Below, piece after piece: positions 8,782-17,435 of a DNA stretch of 64,000 bases; position 1 is the first letter of the stretch; the number at the start of each line of letters is the position of its first letter. The translations under genes were made by a program, and so were the position numbers. This DNA is from Arthrobacter sp. ov407 (lineage in GTDB: Bacteria > Actinomycetota > Actinomycetes > Actinomycetales > Micrococcaceae). The notes under the pieces were generated by a model. That model made no database searches and was not told the DNA's origin. It worked only from the letters and a program-made list of their open reading frames with translations. Where the stretch lies: positions 62,001 to 126,000 of the forward strand of contig NZ_FNGD01000011.1 in the NCBI RefSeq assembly GCF_900102895.1, given 5' to 3'.

Positions 8782-9519
8782 TCAGCTAACCGGGGGCGTT
8801 TCACGTATGTCATCGAAAACGAGACCGCCGTTCGCGCTATGGAAGCTGACTGTGAAGCTCATCTTCCTGCCGTTGTCGGATGACACTCCAAGTGTGGAGC
8901 CCTTCGGGTTGGCCGCCAGGTTGTCATGGGCTGTTCCGGTGATGACTGCGCTGCCTTCAGTCGTGTCGCCGCTGACCTGTGCCGCGGTGTCCAGCGTCAT
9001 CGTCCGTTGGAATGGGGCGGACTCGTTCGCCATGGCGATACCGGCCCTGATGCTGGACTGGTTGACGGCTTTTTCGGCAACGAAGAAGGGTTGCACCTTG
9101 GTTGTGGTGAACCATTGAGGTCCGCAGAGCGCAATGCCGTAGGCCTGAATCTGTAAGCCGGAAGCGAGTGTTGCGTAATCCCCGGGTGTGAGACTGCGGG
9201 CGCGGGCCTCATCGGCCGCCGAGGCATCGGCCCCTGCCATGCCCCACCGCCCGAGCCGGTCCACGAACGATGCCCCCAGAGCGTTTAGGCTCAGGCCCGA
9301 GCGGATTTGAAGGGCGGTTGCCCTGCCTGCGAGGTCTGGGGGTATCCCTGCGGCGCTCCAAGCAGCCGGTTCCTGCGCCAGGTCATTGGAAGTCGACGTC
9401 GCCGATATGGTGGGCGACGCGTTGGTCGATGAGCATCCTGCGACGGTTGCTGCTAACAAAGTCATTACGCAAAGCGCCCTGATCGTTCCCCTCGCAGCCA
9501 AAGGCGTGCCTCCGTTCAT
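8782..9519 (-). CDS. Putative lipoprotein
   Basis: The 245-aa protein has a lipoprotein signal peptide: a positive N-terminus, a hydrophobic core (LCVMTLLAATVAG) and a lipobox VAGC at about 26-29. A Ser/Thr-rich linker and a soluble extracellular domain follow. The domain contains one additional cysteine (ALCGPQWF) and an FFVAEKAVNQSS segment reminiscent of Mce-associated or NTF2-like proteins, but I cannot assign a family. It would be anchored on the outer face of the membrane. It stands alone, with a short GATAGGG box before the ATG. Confidence 0.65.
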   Translation of the reverse strand: MNGGTPLAARGTIRALCVMTLLAATVAGCSSTNASPTISATSTSNDLAQEPAAWSAAGIPPDLAGRATALQIRSGLSLNALGASFVDRLGRWGMAGADASAADEARARSLTPGDYATLASGLQIQAYGIALCGPQWFTTTKVQPFFVAEKAVNQSSIRAGIAMANESAPFQRTMTLDTAAQVSGDTTEGSAVITGTAHDNLAANPKGSTLGVSSDNGRKMSFTVSFHSANGGLVFDDIRETPPVS

Positions 9520-9833
9520 CCCTATCGGGAATCGCCTTGAATCCCGCCACGGCTGACACTATCGGATCACCGCAGGGATCCTCCTACCCGTAGCCTCCCA
9601 AAGAACCAATCGCCTGATGATCGCCGTGGAACAAGAGAGGCCTAAAGGCAGAGTGCCCTCAGTAGTTCGTTGATCTCGGTCATTCTTCCGCCCTTCACAT
9701 CCACGAATGTAGCGCAACGGTCCCGCCTGCTGAATCACGCGAAGGCACGCTGAGGGATCCTCGAACGGGTCACTCCTGTGATCCAAAATTGATTCCGGGC
9801 AGCGGATTTTCAGCGGTATTGCGCCGTTCCGGT
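9520..9833. other. Intergenic region, no supported gene
   Basis: A 75-codon minus-strand frame (9559-9786) is present, but it lacks a ribosome binding site and a recognisable domain. Nothing else of note was seen apart from AT-richer sequence near 9660-9790. Confidence 0.3.
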
Positions 9834-10037
9834 TCAGACGGATTCGTTCTGTCCTGACTCCGCAAGGGTGATGCCGGCGACAGACCAGTTCTCGCGGGGG
9901 AGCTCGTGCAAGTTCACCCGGATCGTGTCGGGACGGATTTCCATGACCTCAGCGTAAGTGGCCGTTAGCGCAGCCAGAAGCCGACGCTTCTTTTCAGTGG
10001 AGGAGGGGGATGCATTGAGAACCTGAATAAGCGGCAT
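9834..10037 (-). CDS. 4-oxalocrotonate tautomerase family protein
   Basis: The 67-aa protein starts MPLIQVLNASPSSTEKKRRL. After removal of Met it has the N-terminal Pro1 that acts as the catalytic base in this superfamily, followed by the helix and the RVNLHELPRENW strand. Length and layout match single-domain 4-OT subunits, which form hexamers and isomerise enol/keto acids. Only the first His/Arg set is visible, so the substrate is unknown. It lies alone upstream of, and divergent from, the ECF sigma gene. Confidence 0.75.
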   Translation of the reverse strand: MPLIQVLNASPSSTEKKRRLLAALTATYAEVMEIRPDTIRVNLHELPRENWSVAGITLAESGQNESV

Positions 10038-10258
10038 CCACAGATTCTGGCATCCTCCGCAGAGGAACGGCTGGATTCCGGACCGGGTTGATACGTCTCG
10101 AAGTGAGCAAACCGCCCGGCGACGGCCACCTTGGCCACTGGACCCGCGGCTAAACCGTCCCGTTCAGGGTTCCCTAAACGGAACGCCCGGGACGACGGTT
10201 CCAGAAACTAACTGCCTGCGTGCGACACACTTAGTCGGGTGGCAGACAGGTATAGGGC

Positions 10259-10825
10259 ATGAGGCACCTTTCGCAAGCTCCTGACCGGGAGCACACCTTC
10301 AGACAGTTGTATGAAGTGGTCTACCCAGATCTCATTAGATTTGTTCAACGTCGCGCGCACCCAGACCACGCCGAAGACGTGGTTGCCGACGCGTTCTTGG
10401 TTGTGTGGCGCCGCCTCGATGAGCTGCCGGGCCGCCATGGGGACGCGAGAGCCTGGATCTTCGGCATCACGCGGAACATTTTGTTGAACACTCATCGAGG
10501 CGAACAGCGTCGCGTGGCACTCGGTGTTCGCCTCGCAGATGCCGCAGCTCTGACATATCTGGACGAAGACGCTGGCCCAATCGTGAATCGCGTGGACCTG
10601 GGCAGGGCGTGGCGCATACTCTCTGAGGTCCATCAGGAGGCATTGGGCCTCGTGGTCTTCGAAGACCTCAACGCACCGCAGGCAGCTGCCGTCCTCGGCA
10701 TCTCCCCGGTCGCCTTCCGTCTGCGATTGAGCCGTGCCCGCCGGGCGCTTCGCCTCCTTCTGGAACACCTACCCCAGCCGTCCCGCACACCCGCTGCCTC
10801 TCTTGGAAGGACAACCACGCCATGA
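10259..10825 (+). CDS. ECF-type RNA polymerase sigma factor
   Basis: The 188-aa protein has sigma region 2 at about 14-80 (HAEDVVADAFLVVWRR and DARAWIFGITRNILLN). Region 4 lies at about 118-165, with a helix-turn-helix (NAPQAAAVLGISPVAFRLRL) and the SRARRALR recognition helix. Region 3 is absent, as in the extracytoplasmic-function group. The next gene overlaps by 4 nt (ATGA) and encodes a single-pass protein of the kind that pairs with such factors. The signal and regulon are unknown. A GTTCC/GGAAC dyad near 10165-10185 may belong to its promoter. Confidence 0.85.
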   Translation: MRHLSQAPDREHTFRQLYEVVYPDLIRFVQRRAHPDHAEDVVADAFLVVWRRLDELPGRHGDARAWIFGITRNILLNTHRGEQRRVALGVRLADAAALTYLDEDAGPIVNRVDLGRAWRILSEVHQEALGLVVFEDLNAPQAAAVLGISPVAFRLRLSRARRALRLLLEHLPQPSRTPAASLGRTTTP

Positions 10826-11658
10826 CCCGCAATCAAGACATCGACACCCTGCTTCGGTCGCTGGACGCAGCGGACCACGGGGGCTCCGCCAATACCCAAA
10901 GGGCCCGCACCGATCTTCACCGCATCCTGTCCGCGGACCCATCATCGGTGCCATCACAGCGCCCGGCACTGACAACCGCCGCAGGCAAAGATCGTCAGCC
11001 TAGAGGAACCGGACGGAGCGCCCGCAGGTTCGCCGTTGTCGGAGGAATGGTGGCGGTAGTAACCGCCGGCACGATCATCCTGCCGTCGCTGTCAGGCGGG
11101 GATCCGGCATTTGCCAGCTGGACCTCCACCCCTACCGGCCTGACTGAAACGGAACGTGCCAGTGCGGTAGCCGAGTGCCGCGCATCCAAAAAGAACGTAG
11201 GGGGTGGAATGTACGCTGACGACGTCGACTCGGCTGAGGTGGCGATCGCTGAGCGGCGCGGCGTGTGGACCACTGTCGTGCTCACGGGCAAGGACGGGTT
11301 CTCGGCGCTGTGTATTACCGATGACTCTGTAAGCCTTTTTGGTAGGGGCACGACAGGCTCGGTAGGAAAGCCCGCCGGTTACGCCGTACCCGGACCACGT
11401 GAGTTGACCGCCACGGCTCTGGGTACCGGCACCATGAGCGCCGGCGACATATCCTTGGCCGCGGGTACTGCGGGCTCTGACATTGTCGGAGTCATCTATA
11501 AGAGCCGAACTCACGAGGACGTGACAGCAACCGTGTCCCAGGGACATTTCGCTCTTTGGCTGCCAGGAGACGAACTGCGGAACGCGTCGAGCGATGGCGT
11601 CGAGGTCGAAGTTACCTACCGAGACGGCACCACGGGAACGAGCCGCCTGACCCTCTAA
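10822..11658 (+). CDS. Single-pass membrane protein, probable partner of the ECF sigma factor
   Basis: The 278-aa protein has a short N-terminal cytoplasmic part (about 1-68, containing a predicted helix DIDTLLRSLDAA), one transmembrane segment (about 73-92, VVGGMVAVVTAGTIILPSL) and a ~185-residue extracytoplasmic domain of unknown fold with two cysteines. Its start overlaps the sigma gene by 4 nt, so translation is coupled. By position and topology it is likely an anti-sigma factor or signal transducer. No ZAS motif (HxxxCxxC) is seen, so the anti-sigma role is inference. Confidence 0.65.
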   Translation: MTRNQDIDTLLRSLDAADHGGSANTQRARTDLHRILSADPSSVPSQRPALTTAAGKDRQPRGTGRSARRFAVVGGMVAVVTAGTIILPSLSGGDPAFASWTSTPTGLTETERASAVAECRASKKNVGGGMYADDVDSAEVAIAERRGVWTTVVLTGKDGFSALCITDDSVSLFGRGTTGSVGKPAGYAVPGPRELTATALGTGTMSAGDISLAAGTAGSDIVGVIYKSRTHEDVTATVSQGHFALWLPGDELRNASSDGVEVEVTYRDGTTGTSRLTL

Positions 11659-11996
11659 GCAACCAGGCGTGTTCTCTGCAATGTCCCGTGGAAGGATCCT
11701 TCATTGGGACAAGAGGTAGCGCCGTTCCGGTCGGCCCGTCCCGTTCCCCAAGCTTCTGGATCAACTGCCAGATATAGCACTTCCAGGACGTCCACATGGG
11801 GAACGACGATCGAGAACGCCATTGCGCGGTCACTGATACGCACCATCAGAAGCAATGCGCCGTCCAGGGCAAGCGCTGATTCAATAGCGGGTAGCTTGTC
11901 CTCGAGCGATGGAATGACGGAGCTGATCCCGCCGCGCCGTAGCGCGAGCCCAAAGTTGGGCCGCATCGCGCGCAGATGCACTTCCCTGCTCCGCAC
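11655..11996 (-). pseudogene. Truncated GNAT acetyltransferase remnant
   Basis: The frame contains a recognisable GNAT core: GALLLMVRISDRAMAFSIVV, then VLEVLYLAVDPEAWGTG, the beta4 strand and start of the acetyl-CoA loop. Where the protein should continue with the R/Q-x-x-G-x-G/A motif and alpha4, the sequence diverges (RADRNGATSCPNEG) and soon stops. The N-terminus is also atypically short. It is therefore probably non-functional. Its 3' end overlaps the convergent anti-sigma gene by 4 nt. Confidence 0.55.
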
Positions 11997-12182
11997 GGAT
12001 GGCTGGAAGCGGTGATGAATTCATCCGTAGATCGTGTCACGACAAGGACGGAGCTCTTCAATGTCATGGAGCACTTGGCGGACCGGACGCCTTACCACCC
12101 GTAAGCCGGTGGTTCAGCGGACGCCCTGGTGACCGCAGGGATTCTTCACCGGGCAGGGGTCCGGCTCAGTAGAGTGGAACGC

Positions 12183-12551
12183 ATGAGTCTTGAATGGGAA
12201 CAAGTAATTGTCGATTCGGCACGACCGGCTGAGCTTGGACTTTGGTGGGCCAAAGCTTTGGGTTGGGTCGTGACTTTGGAAGCTGACGATGAGTTCGAAA
12301 TTCGTTCTGCACCGGACCGGTTGCCAGGGTTGGTCTTCGTGCCGGTGGCAGATTCGAAGGTAACAAAGAATCGTCTTCACCTCGATTTTCGGCCGGACGA
12401 TCCAGCGGCCGAGGTCGAGCGGATGGTCGCTCTGGGTGCCCGCAGGGTCGATGTTGGTCAAGGCGAGCGGCCGTGGACTGTACTAGAGGATCCAGAAGGC
12501 AACGAGTTCTGCGTTCTGGGAGCCCGAAAGAAGGCCAGTACCGACAGTTGA
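12183..12551 (+). CDS. VOC family (glyoxalase-like) protein
   Basis: The 122-aa protein starts at an ATG with GTGGAAC upstream. It has the glyoxalase_6-like layout: LGLWWAKALGWVV, LVFVPVADSKVTKNRLHLDF and VLEDPEGNEFCVL. The RLHLDF and DPEGNEFC motifs place likely metal or substrate residues (His and Glu). Such single-domain proteins dimerise. Many are resistance or detoxification enzymes, but the substrate cannot be predicted. A distant relative is encoded at 46327-46752. Confidence 0.8.
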   Translation: MSLEWEQVIVDSARPAELGLWWAKALGWVVTLEADDEFEIRSAPDRLPGLVFVPVADSKVTKNRLHLDFRPDDPAAEVERMVALGARRVDVGQGERPWTVLEDPEGNEFCVLGARKKASTDS

Positions 12552-12706
12552 AAGTTCGGACAAACCACGGGAGCGCCCGTCAACGGATCGGCTATCGGGA
12601 CGTCACAGCAGGTCCAGCTAGTCGATGACTGTGCCGCGTAATGCCTGCCCCTGCGATCAGGCCCGAGGTCTTGGGCAAGGCAGCAGAGTGGCTCGGTTTA
12701 GGACGA

Positions 12707-13105
12707 TTAGATACGGCGAACTTGGAGTCTTGCGTGGCTGCCCATCGAGGTAACCACGGCGGCTACGGCGGCGGCCAGGGCTGGAATGTAGAACCATCCG
12801 ATGCTTGCGGAGCCGATGACTACGAAGACAACAAGAGCGACGGTGGTCGCGACCGATACCGGAGTCCGCGCGCGTCCTCGTATGAGTAGAGGTAGCGCGG
12901 TCAGGGCCACGGGGATGAGCAACGGCACGAAGATAGACGGCCCTACTGTTTCCAGCAGGGTCGGATGGCTAACCTGCTCTGGCCCACCCGACGTTAGTTT
13001 TACCTGGGTGTACATGGGAACCAGTAAGAGAATCAAGGACGCGATTATCGCGAGTGAGACAGCAAGGACTTGGCCAACATTCCAAGAACCCAGATGACGT
13101 TTCAT
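12707..13105 (-). CDS. Hypothetical membrane protein with four TM helices
   Basis: The 132-aa protein starts at the ATG at 13105 (MKRHLGSWNVGQ), preceded by GGGGGTC. Hydropathy suggests about four transmembrane helices: VLAVSLAIIASLILLLVPMY, IFVPLLIPVALTALPLLI, VALVVFVVIGSASIGWF and YIPALAAAVAAVVTSM. A basic tail follows. No family is recognised. It is isolated, next to a transposase-nuclease remnant, so it may belong to the accessory load of this region. Confidence 0.6.
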   Translation of the reverse strand: MKRHLGSWNVGQVLAVSLAIIASLILLLVPMYTQVKLTSGGPEQVSHPTLLETVGPSIFVPLLIPVALTALPLLIRGRARTPVSVATTVALVVFVVIGSASIGWFYIPALAAAVAAVVTSMGSHARLQVRRI

Positions 13106-13177
13106 ATGACCCCCAGATGTAACTGTGTAGGTCAACGAAAGCACCGTTGGTGTGATTCCACTAGAGGCCATCACTTT

Positions 13178-13498
13178 GTGGTGCTGCTCGCGGAGGCGGA
13201 GCTAGTGTGCGGACAGGCCGGTTTTCCCGCGTGCGTCGCACAATTCGGTGTCGTTCAAGGGACCATCATCGACGCCATTTCGGAGCGGGATCTGGTGATC
13301 TGCGAGTCCCAATTGGAGTTGGTGAGTTGGCTGTTCGCGGACTTCGATGTGTCGGTGGGCCATATTGTGGCGCAACCGTTTCTGTTTAAGGCTGAAGTCG
13401 CCGGGGCGGTGCGCAGGCACATTCCGGACTATCTGCTGCCCGTCGACGTGGGGCCGCTGGTGGTGGAGTACTTCCCCGACCGCGCGGAGCAATCGCGC
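13178..13498 (+). pseudogene. Fragment of a TnsA-like transposon endonuclease
   Basis: An open plus-strand stretch reads like the TnsA N-terminal nuclease: ICESQLELVSWLFADFD, HIVAQPF, then RRHIPDYLLPVDVGPLVVEY. These match the catalytic Glu, the FDPxV...QPF strand and the HxPDY/VVDVK region of PD-(D/E)xK-type TnsA proteins. The C-terminal half is missing: the sequence joins directly to the end of the convergent DHFR-like gene at 13499. No reliable start is seen. It is probably a relic of a Tn7-like or heteromeric transposon. Confidence 0.6.
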
Positions 13499-14062
13499 TC
13501 AGCGCCACCTCTCGTACCTGGTCAGGACCACGCCGCCGGGAAACGTCCGCGTCTCCACCAGGTTCAGGTTCACCCAGCTGTCGAGCGAGGTGAAGAACGG
13601 AGTGCCACCGCCCACCAGGACCGGATAGGTGGCGAGCACATATTCGTCGATCAGCCCGGCCCGCATGGCCGCCCCGGCGAGCGTTGCGCCGCCGACGCTC
13701 ATCGGGCCGCCGTCCCCGGCCTTGAGCCGGGTGATCTCGGCGATCGCGTCACCGGTGACCAGGCGGGTGTTCCAGTCGACCTTGTCGATCGTCGAGGAGA
13801 ACACCACCTTCGGAGTGTCCCGCCAGTTCCGCGCGAACTCGATCTCCGCCGGGGTGGCGTTGGGCTGCTGGTCGCCGGTCGGCCAGTAGGAGCTCATGGT
13901 CTCCCAGAGCTTGCGGCCGTACAGCGACAGGCTGCTAGCCCGCTCCTGGTCGAGCCACCACTGGAACAGTTCGTCGCTCGGCCCGCTCCAGCCGATGTCG
14001 TCGCCAGCCGCGGCGATGTAGCCGTCCAGGGTGAGATTCATGCCGTAGATCAGTTTCCGCAC
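13499..14062 (-). CDS. Dihydrofolate reductase family protein (RibD C-terminal-like)
   Basis: The 187-aa protein begins at a GTG (14062, RKLIYGMNLTLDGYIAA) with GGAAGG 8 nt upstream. It has the DHFR/RibD-C fold signatures: N-terminal strand plus SLDGY-type motif, LYGRKLWETM, VVFSSTI, MSVGGATLAGAAMRAGLIDE and LVGGGTPFF. These actinobacterial paralogues bind NADPH and probably reduce an unknown substrate. They are not the essential folate enzyme. A second member lies at 49270-49875. The longer frame upstream of the GTG is not conserved-looking. Confidence 0.85.
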   Translation of the reverse strand: MRKLIYGMNLTLDGYIAAAGDDIGWSGPSDELFQWWLDQERASSLSLYGRKLWETMSSYWPTGDQQPNATPAEIEFARNWRDTPKVVFSSTIDKVDWNTRLVTGDAIAEITRLKAGDGGPMSVGGATLAGAAMRAGLIDEYVLATYPVLVGGGTPFFTSLDSWVNLNLVETRTFPGGVVLTRYERWR

Positions 14063-14288
14063 GGCGCCAGCCTTCCGTCTCGTAGTGGTCGAGGGCGTCA
14101 TTGAACTCCGTTGTCCCGCACATGATCAGCAGCGTCCTGTCCCTCATGGAGCCACCGTAACTGCCAATGATCTGGATGCCATAGCCTTCGGTCAGCGTTT
14201 CAACTGAGCTGCCCGGTGAAGGATCCTTTAAAGAAACACGTCCCCGCTAAAGGCGCCTCCGTGCGGTCAACGCCGCAGGAATACTTCC

Positions 14289-14744
14289 ATGACTTCTCAT
14301 GACACTCACTTCGAGATCCCTTTCACTCCGGTACCGCGCAACTTTCCTGGGCACCAAATGCCGCTATCAGTACCTCACGGCATGCGACTCGAACTAAGCC
14401 GCTCACGCATCGTCAGCGGCAAGGAGCAGGCATTCGAGGAATGGATGAACATGCTCAATTCGCGACCGGATGAGCTGCAGCAAGGACTTTCGGCGGAGCG
14501 CGCGGTCTTTGAGGCGACATTCCGAAACGTCGAAGCCGACGGTTCAACGTGGATCTATCACCTAGCTTTAACGGGCGACGAAACGGGTGGGCTCGACGAG
14601 TCCATTCCCATCGATGCCGACCACGCAGCGTACAGCCGGAGCGTGAAAGAGCCGGGCTGGGAGGAACTCGAACCTCGCTTCATGCTCACTCCAAATCATC
14701 TCCTCGAAGCAATGAAACGCTGGGCCGCGACCGGGCGCGATTGA
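14289..14744 (+). CDS. DUF6176 family protein
   Basis: The 151-aa protein has an N-terminal extension of ~30 residues. A ferredoxin-like alpha/beta core follows: RLELSRSRIVSGKEQAFEEW, SAERAVFEATFRNVEADG and the TWIYHLAL strand. The order matches DUF6176, an uncharacterised family of ~110-residue proteins. A C-terminal segment (ELEPRFMLTPNHLLEAMKRW) completes it. A Shine-Dalgarno-like sequence (CGCAGGAA) lies close to the ATG. Function unknown; it precedes an epimerase-like gene without overlap. Confidence 0.6.
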   Translation: MTSHDTHFEIPFTPVPRNFPGHQMPLSVPHGMRLELSRSRIVSGKEQAFEEWMNMLNSRPDELQQGLSAERAVFEATFRNVEADGSTWIYHLALTGDETGGLDESIPIDADHAAYSRSVKEPGWEELEPRFMLTPNHLLEAMKRWAATGRD

Positions 14745-14869
14745 GATCAGGATCGCCCGCGTGCGACGCGGGCTCAAAATGGATGGGCTGCCCGCAAGCC
14801 GCTTGGCATGTTCACCTTCTGCAAACGTTAGAGTGCGGTGGATGTGTTTCGAGATTTAGGAGGGTGACA

Positions 14870-15793
14870 GTGCGGGCGGTTCTGTTAGGGGGAACGGGAG
14901 CCATGGGCGGCATGACAGCGTTGCGGCTCGCCAAAGCGGGGTGGAACGTGGACGTGACCGGCCGCAGTAGTTCGCGAATGCCTGTCGAGCTGTTACAGGC
15001 AGGGGTACGCTTCCACCAGATCGAGCGCAGCGACAGCAGCGGAATTGATGAGCTTGTGGGCGGCGGCGCGGATCTCCTGGTCGACCTTGTCGCATATACG
15101 GCCGCAGATGTCAGGGCCATCCTTCCGGTAATGGCCTTAGTGGCCAGCCCGGTGCTGGTGTCGAGTCGGGCGGTCTACACCGACGCTGCCGGCAGGCATG
15201 TTAACGGTGACGAGTCTCCCCAGTTTGAGGGGCCCATCCGCGAGGACGCTCCCACGCTTCCGCCCGCCGGGGACGATGTGAACCCTTTCAGCCGGGAAGG
15301 GTACGCGCCCTGTAAGGTCGCCGCCGAGCTTGCGGCACTCGACTCGGGCCTGCCGGTTACCGTGATCCGCCCTTCGAAGGTCCACGGCCCTTGGACCCGG
15401 CAGGCCCGCACACAGGGCATCGTTGAGTACATGCTCCGCGGGGAGCCGACCATAGAGCTGGCCGACCCGGACACTGTCGACCATCTCAGCGCAGCCGCCA
15501 ATGTCGCGGCTCTGATCGAGACTCTCGCGGCGCACCCCGGGCCACGCATCCTGAACGCCGCCGATCCTGACACCCCTTCAGCTCTCCAAATAGTGCAGGC
15601 CATCGCTGCACAACTCGCATGGAGCGGGGCAATTGATCTGGTCCCGAACACGCCGGAGCGAGGGGAACACCCGTGGCGGACGCCAATGACTCTGGACACC
15701 ACCGCGGCCCAGGAGCTGGGATACAAACCGGCCGGGAATGGCCTTGACCTACTCGCCGATGAAGTGGAATGGGTTCAGACCCAATCCAGCTAA
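14870..15793 (+). CDS. NAD-dependent epimerase/dehydratase (extended SDR-like) family protein
   Basis: The 307-aa protein starts at a GTG (14870) six nt after AGGAGG. The N-terminal Rossmann motif is clear (LLGGTGAMGGMTALRLAKAG). The middle contains a VLVSSRAVYTDAAG strand, then a catalytic-type Tyr in SREGYAPCKVAAE (YxxxK) and VIRPSKVHGP, typical of extended SDRs of the nucleotide-sugar-epimerase class. The sugar or isoprenoid substrate is unknown. The frame continues far upstream to 14549, but that segment overlaps DUF6176 out of frame and is not coding. Confidence 0.8.
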   Translation: MRAVLLGGTGAMGGMTALRLAKAGWNVDVTGRSSSRMPVELLQAGVRFHQIERSDSSGIDELVGGGADLLVDLVAYTAADVRAILPVMALVASPVLVSSRAVYTDAAGRHVNGDESPQFEGPIREDAPTLPPAGDDVNPFSREGYAPCKVAAELAALDSGLPVTVIRPSKVHGPWTRQARTQGIVEYMLRGEPTIELADPDTVDHLSAAANVAALIETLAAHPGPRILNAADPDTPSALQIVQAIAAQLAWSGAIDLVPNTPERGEHPWRTPMTLDTTAAQELGYKPAGNGLDLLADEVEWVQTQSS

Positions 15794-16000
15794 GGAAGCC
15801 GTACCCGGACAGGGAAGTTGCAGTCGGTCGGCCCTGTGGGGCCACGGTGAGGTAGAAGCATGGGGCTCCCCAAACACCGTCCCGTAGACGACCCTCTTAG
15901 GACCATCCTGTGGCGTCTGCATGGGACGCTCGTTGCGGAACACTGTGGCGTGTCCGGCGGCCGATCTGGGACAGCTCGGCATGACTGGCAGAATGCCCTG

Positions 16001-16243
16001 ATGCCCACGGACAAAAATGACTGCCTCTTTTGCCAAATAGTTAGTGGCGGCGTGCCCTCGAACATCGTCTTCGAGGACGAGCGCGTCTTCGCTTTTATGG
16101 ACACGAGTCCTATAAATCCGGGCCACCTCTTGGTCATTCCCAAAGACCACGCCGCCTATCTTGAGGAACTGGACCAGGAAACGGGGGCGCATATGTTCCG
16201 CATAGGCCACAGACTCGCCAAAGCCGTGGACCACGTCGGCTAA
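16001..16243 (+). pseudogene. Truncated HIT family hydrolase
   Basis: The ATG at 16001 opens a normal HIT protein: DCLFCQIVSGGVPSNIVFED, DTSPINPGHLLVIPKDH. It ends after 80 residues at AKAVDHVG, before the HxHxHxx catalytic triad that defines the family (~140 aa when intact). The stop codon abuts the stop of the convergent M24 peptidase gene. The absence of the catalytic histidines makes it non-functional as a nucleotidyl hydrolase. The breakpoint coincides with the gene junction, which suggests a recombination event. Confidence 0.7.
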
Positions 16244-17398
16244 CTAGTGGACGATTCTCATCTCGTGCGAGGTCTGATTGAGTCGCCGTCCGCCGTCGGG
16301 AACGACCGTCACAATGTCCTCGATCCGTACGCCGAACCTGCCCGGCAGGTAGATTCCGGGTTCGATCGAGAAGCACATGCCGGGGTGGAGGATCTGGGTT
16401 TCGCCCTCGACCATGTACGGCGGCTCGTGAGTCGTCAGTCCGATTCCGTGCCCGACGCGGTGAATGAAGTAGTCGCCGTAGCCGGCTGCAGTGATCACCG
16501 CCCGGGACACGCGATCGATCTCCTGGCACTCGACGCCTGGCCGCACGGCCTCGAACCCGGCCTGCTGTGCGAGTCTGACGACGTCGTGAACCTCGCGCTC
16601 CTCGGCGGTGGGTTCGCCGACGTGCACGGTCCGCGTCGTGTCTGATCCGTAGCCGTGTTTGAGGCCGCCGAAGTCGAGCACCACCATGTCTCCGTCCTCG
16701 ATGATCCGCGGGCCGATCTCGTGGTGAGGGTTGGCTCCATTCGGACCCGAACCGACGACGGTGAAGTCCACCTGCGAATGACCGAATTGGCGAAGTAGGA
16801 CAGCGAGATCAGAGCCGACGTCGGTCTCGCTGCGCCCAGCGAACCGCACGGTGACGATCTTCTCGTAAGCCTGGCCTGCAGCCGCGCCGGCCGCCGCCAG
16901 CCGCTCGATCTCGTCGTCATCCTTGATCGCCCGAAGCATCGGCAGGGCGGTCGTCATCGAGACATAGGACGACTTGGGCAGTCGATCCTGCAGGCCGAGG
17001 AGGTGCATGGCCCAGGCCGAGTCGGAGACGGCATAACGTCCGGTGCCGGCCATCAGCGTCGCAGATTCCGTGTAGGGGTCGCTCCCGTCGGTCCAGTCGG
17101 TGATCCGCAGAATCGAGGCGCCGGCGGCCGCTTCCGCGTCGGGCCTCTCGAGCCTCGGAACGATCATGGCGGGCTCCGCGTCGACGGGGATCACGAGCAT
17201 GGTGATGCGTTCAGTGATGGCCACGGGTGCATACCCGGTGAGGTATAGCAGGTCCGGTCCGGGAGTGACCAGGATGCCGTCGAGCCCGGCATCCTGGGCG
17301 GCGTGGGCTGCTCGCCGCAACCGCTCGGCGAAGTCATCGGCAGTGAACGGAGCGGGCTCGGAAAGGCTGCGATGATCACTCATGGTTCGCATTTTCAT
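16244..17398 (-). CDS. M24 family metallopeptidase (Xaa-Pro aminopeptidase-like)
   Basis: The ~384-aa protein has a creatinase N-terminal domain (about 1-150) and a pita-bread M24 domain. All five metal ligands are visible: Asp in VVLDFGG, Asp in GSDTTRT, His in HRVGHGIG, Glu in FSIEPGIY and Glu in RIEDIV. Such enzymes remove N-terminal residues preceding proline. Start choice is open between ATGs at 17398 and 17383; the frame also extends to a TTG at 17419. The protein has no signal peptide and is probably cytoplasmic. Confidence 0.9.
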   Translation of the reverse strand: MKMRTMSDHRSLSEPAPFTADDFAERLRRAAHAAQDAGLDGILVTPGPDLLYLTGYAPVAITERITMLVIPVDAEPAMIVPRLERPDAEAAAGASILRITDWTDGSDPYTESATLMAGTGRYAVSDSAWAMHLLGLQDRLPKSSYVSMTTALPMLRAIKDDDEIERLAAAGAAAGQAYEKIVTVRFAGRSETDVGSDLAVLLRQFGHSQVDFTVVGSGPNGANPHHEIGPRIIEDGDMVVLDFGGLKHGYGSDTTRTVHVGEPTAEEREVHDVVRLAQQAGFEAVRPGVECQEIDRVSRAVITAAGYGDYFIHRVGHGIGLTTHEPPYMVEGETQILHPGMCFSIEPGIYLPGRFGVRIEDIVTVVPDGGRRLNQTSHEMRIVH

Positions 17399-17435
17399 GC
17401 GCGGGGCACCCCTGGTCAACCCCTAAAGCAGCGGA

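Noticed and set aside
7171..14221. Same 13-mer CTTCACCGGGCAG at 7172, 12144 and (inverted) 14209
   Set aside because: In a window of this size such short exact repeats are expected by chance; no structure surrounds them.
11691..14229. AAGGATCCTT palindrome near the GNAT and DUF6176 genes
   Set aside because: A short palindrome occurring twice without positional logic; no regulator suggested.
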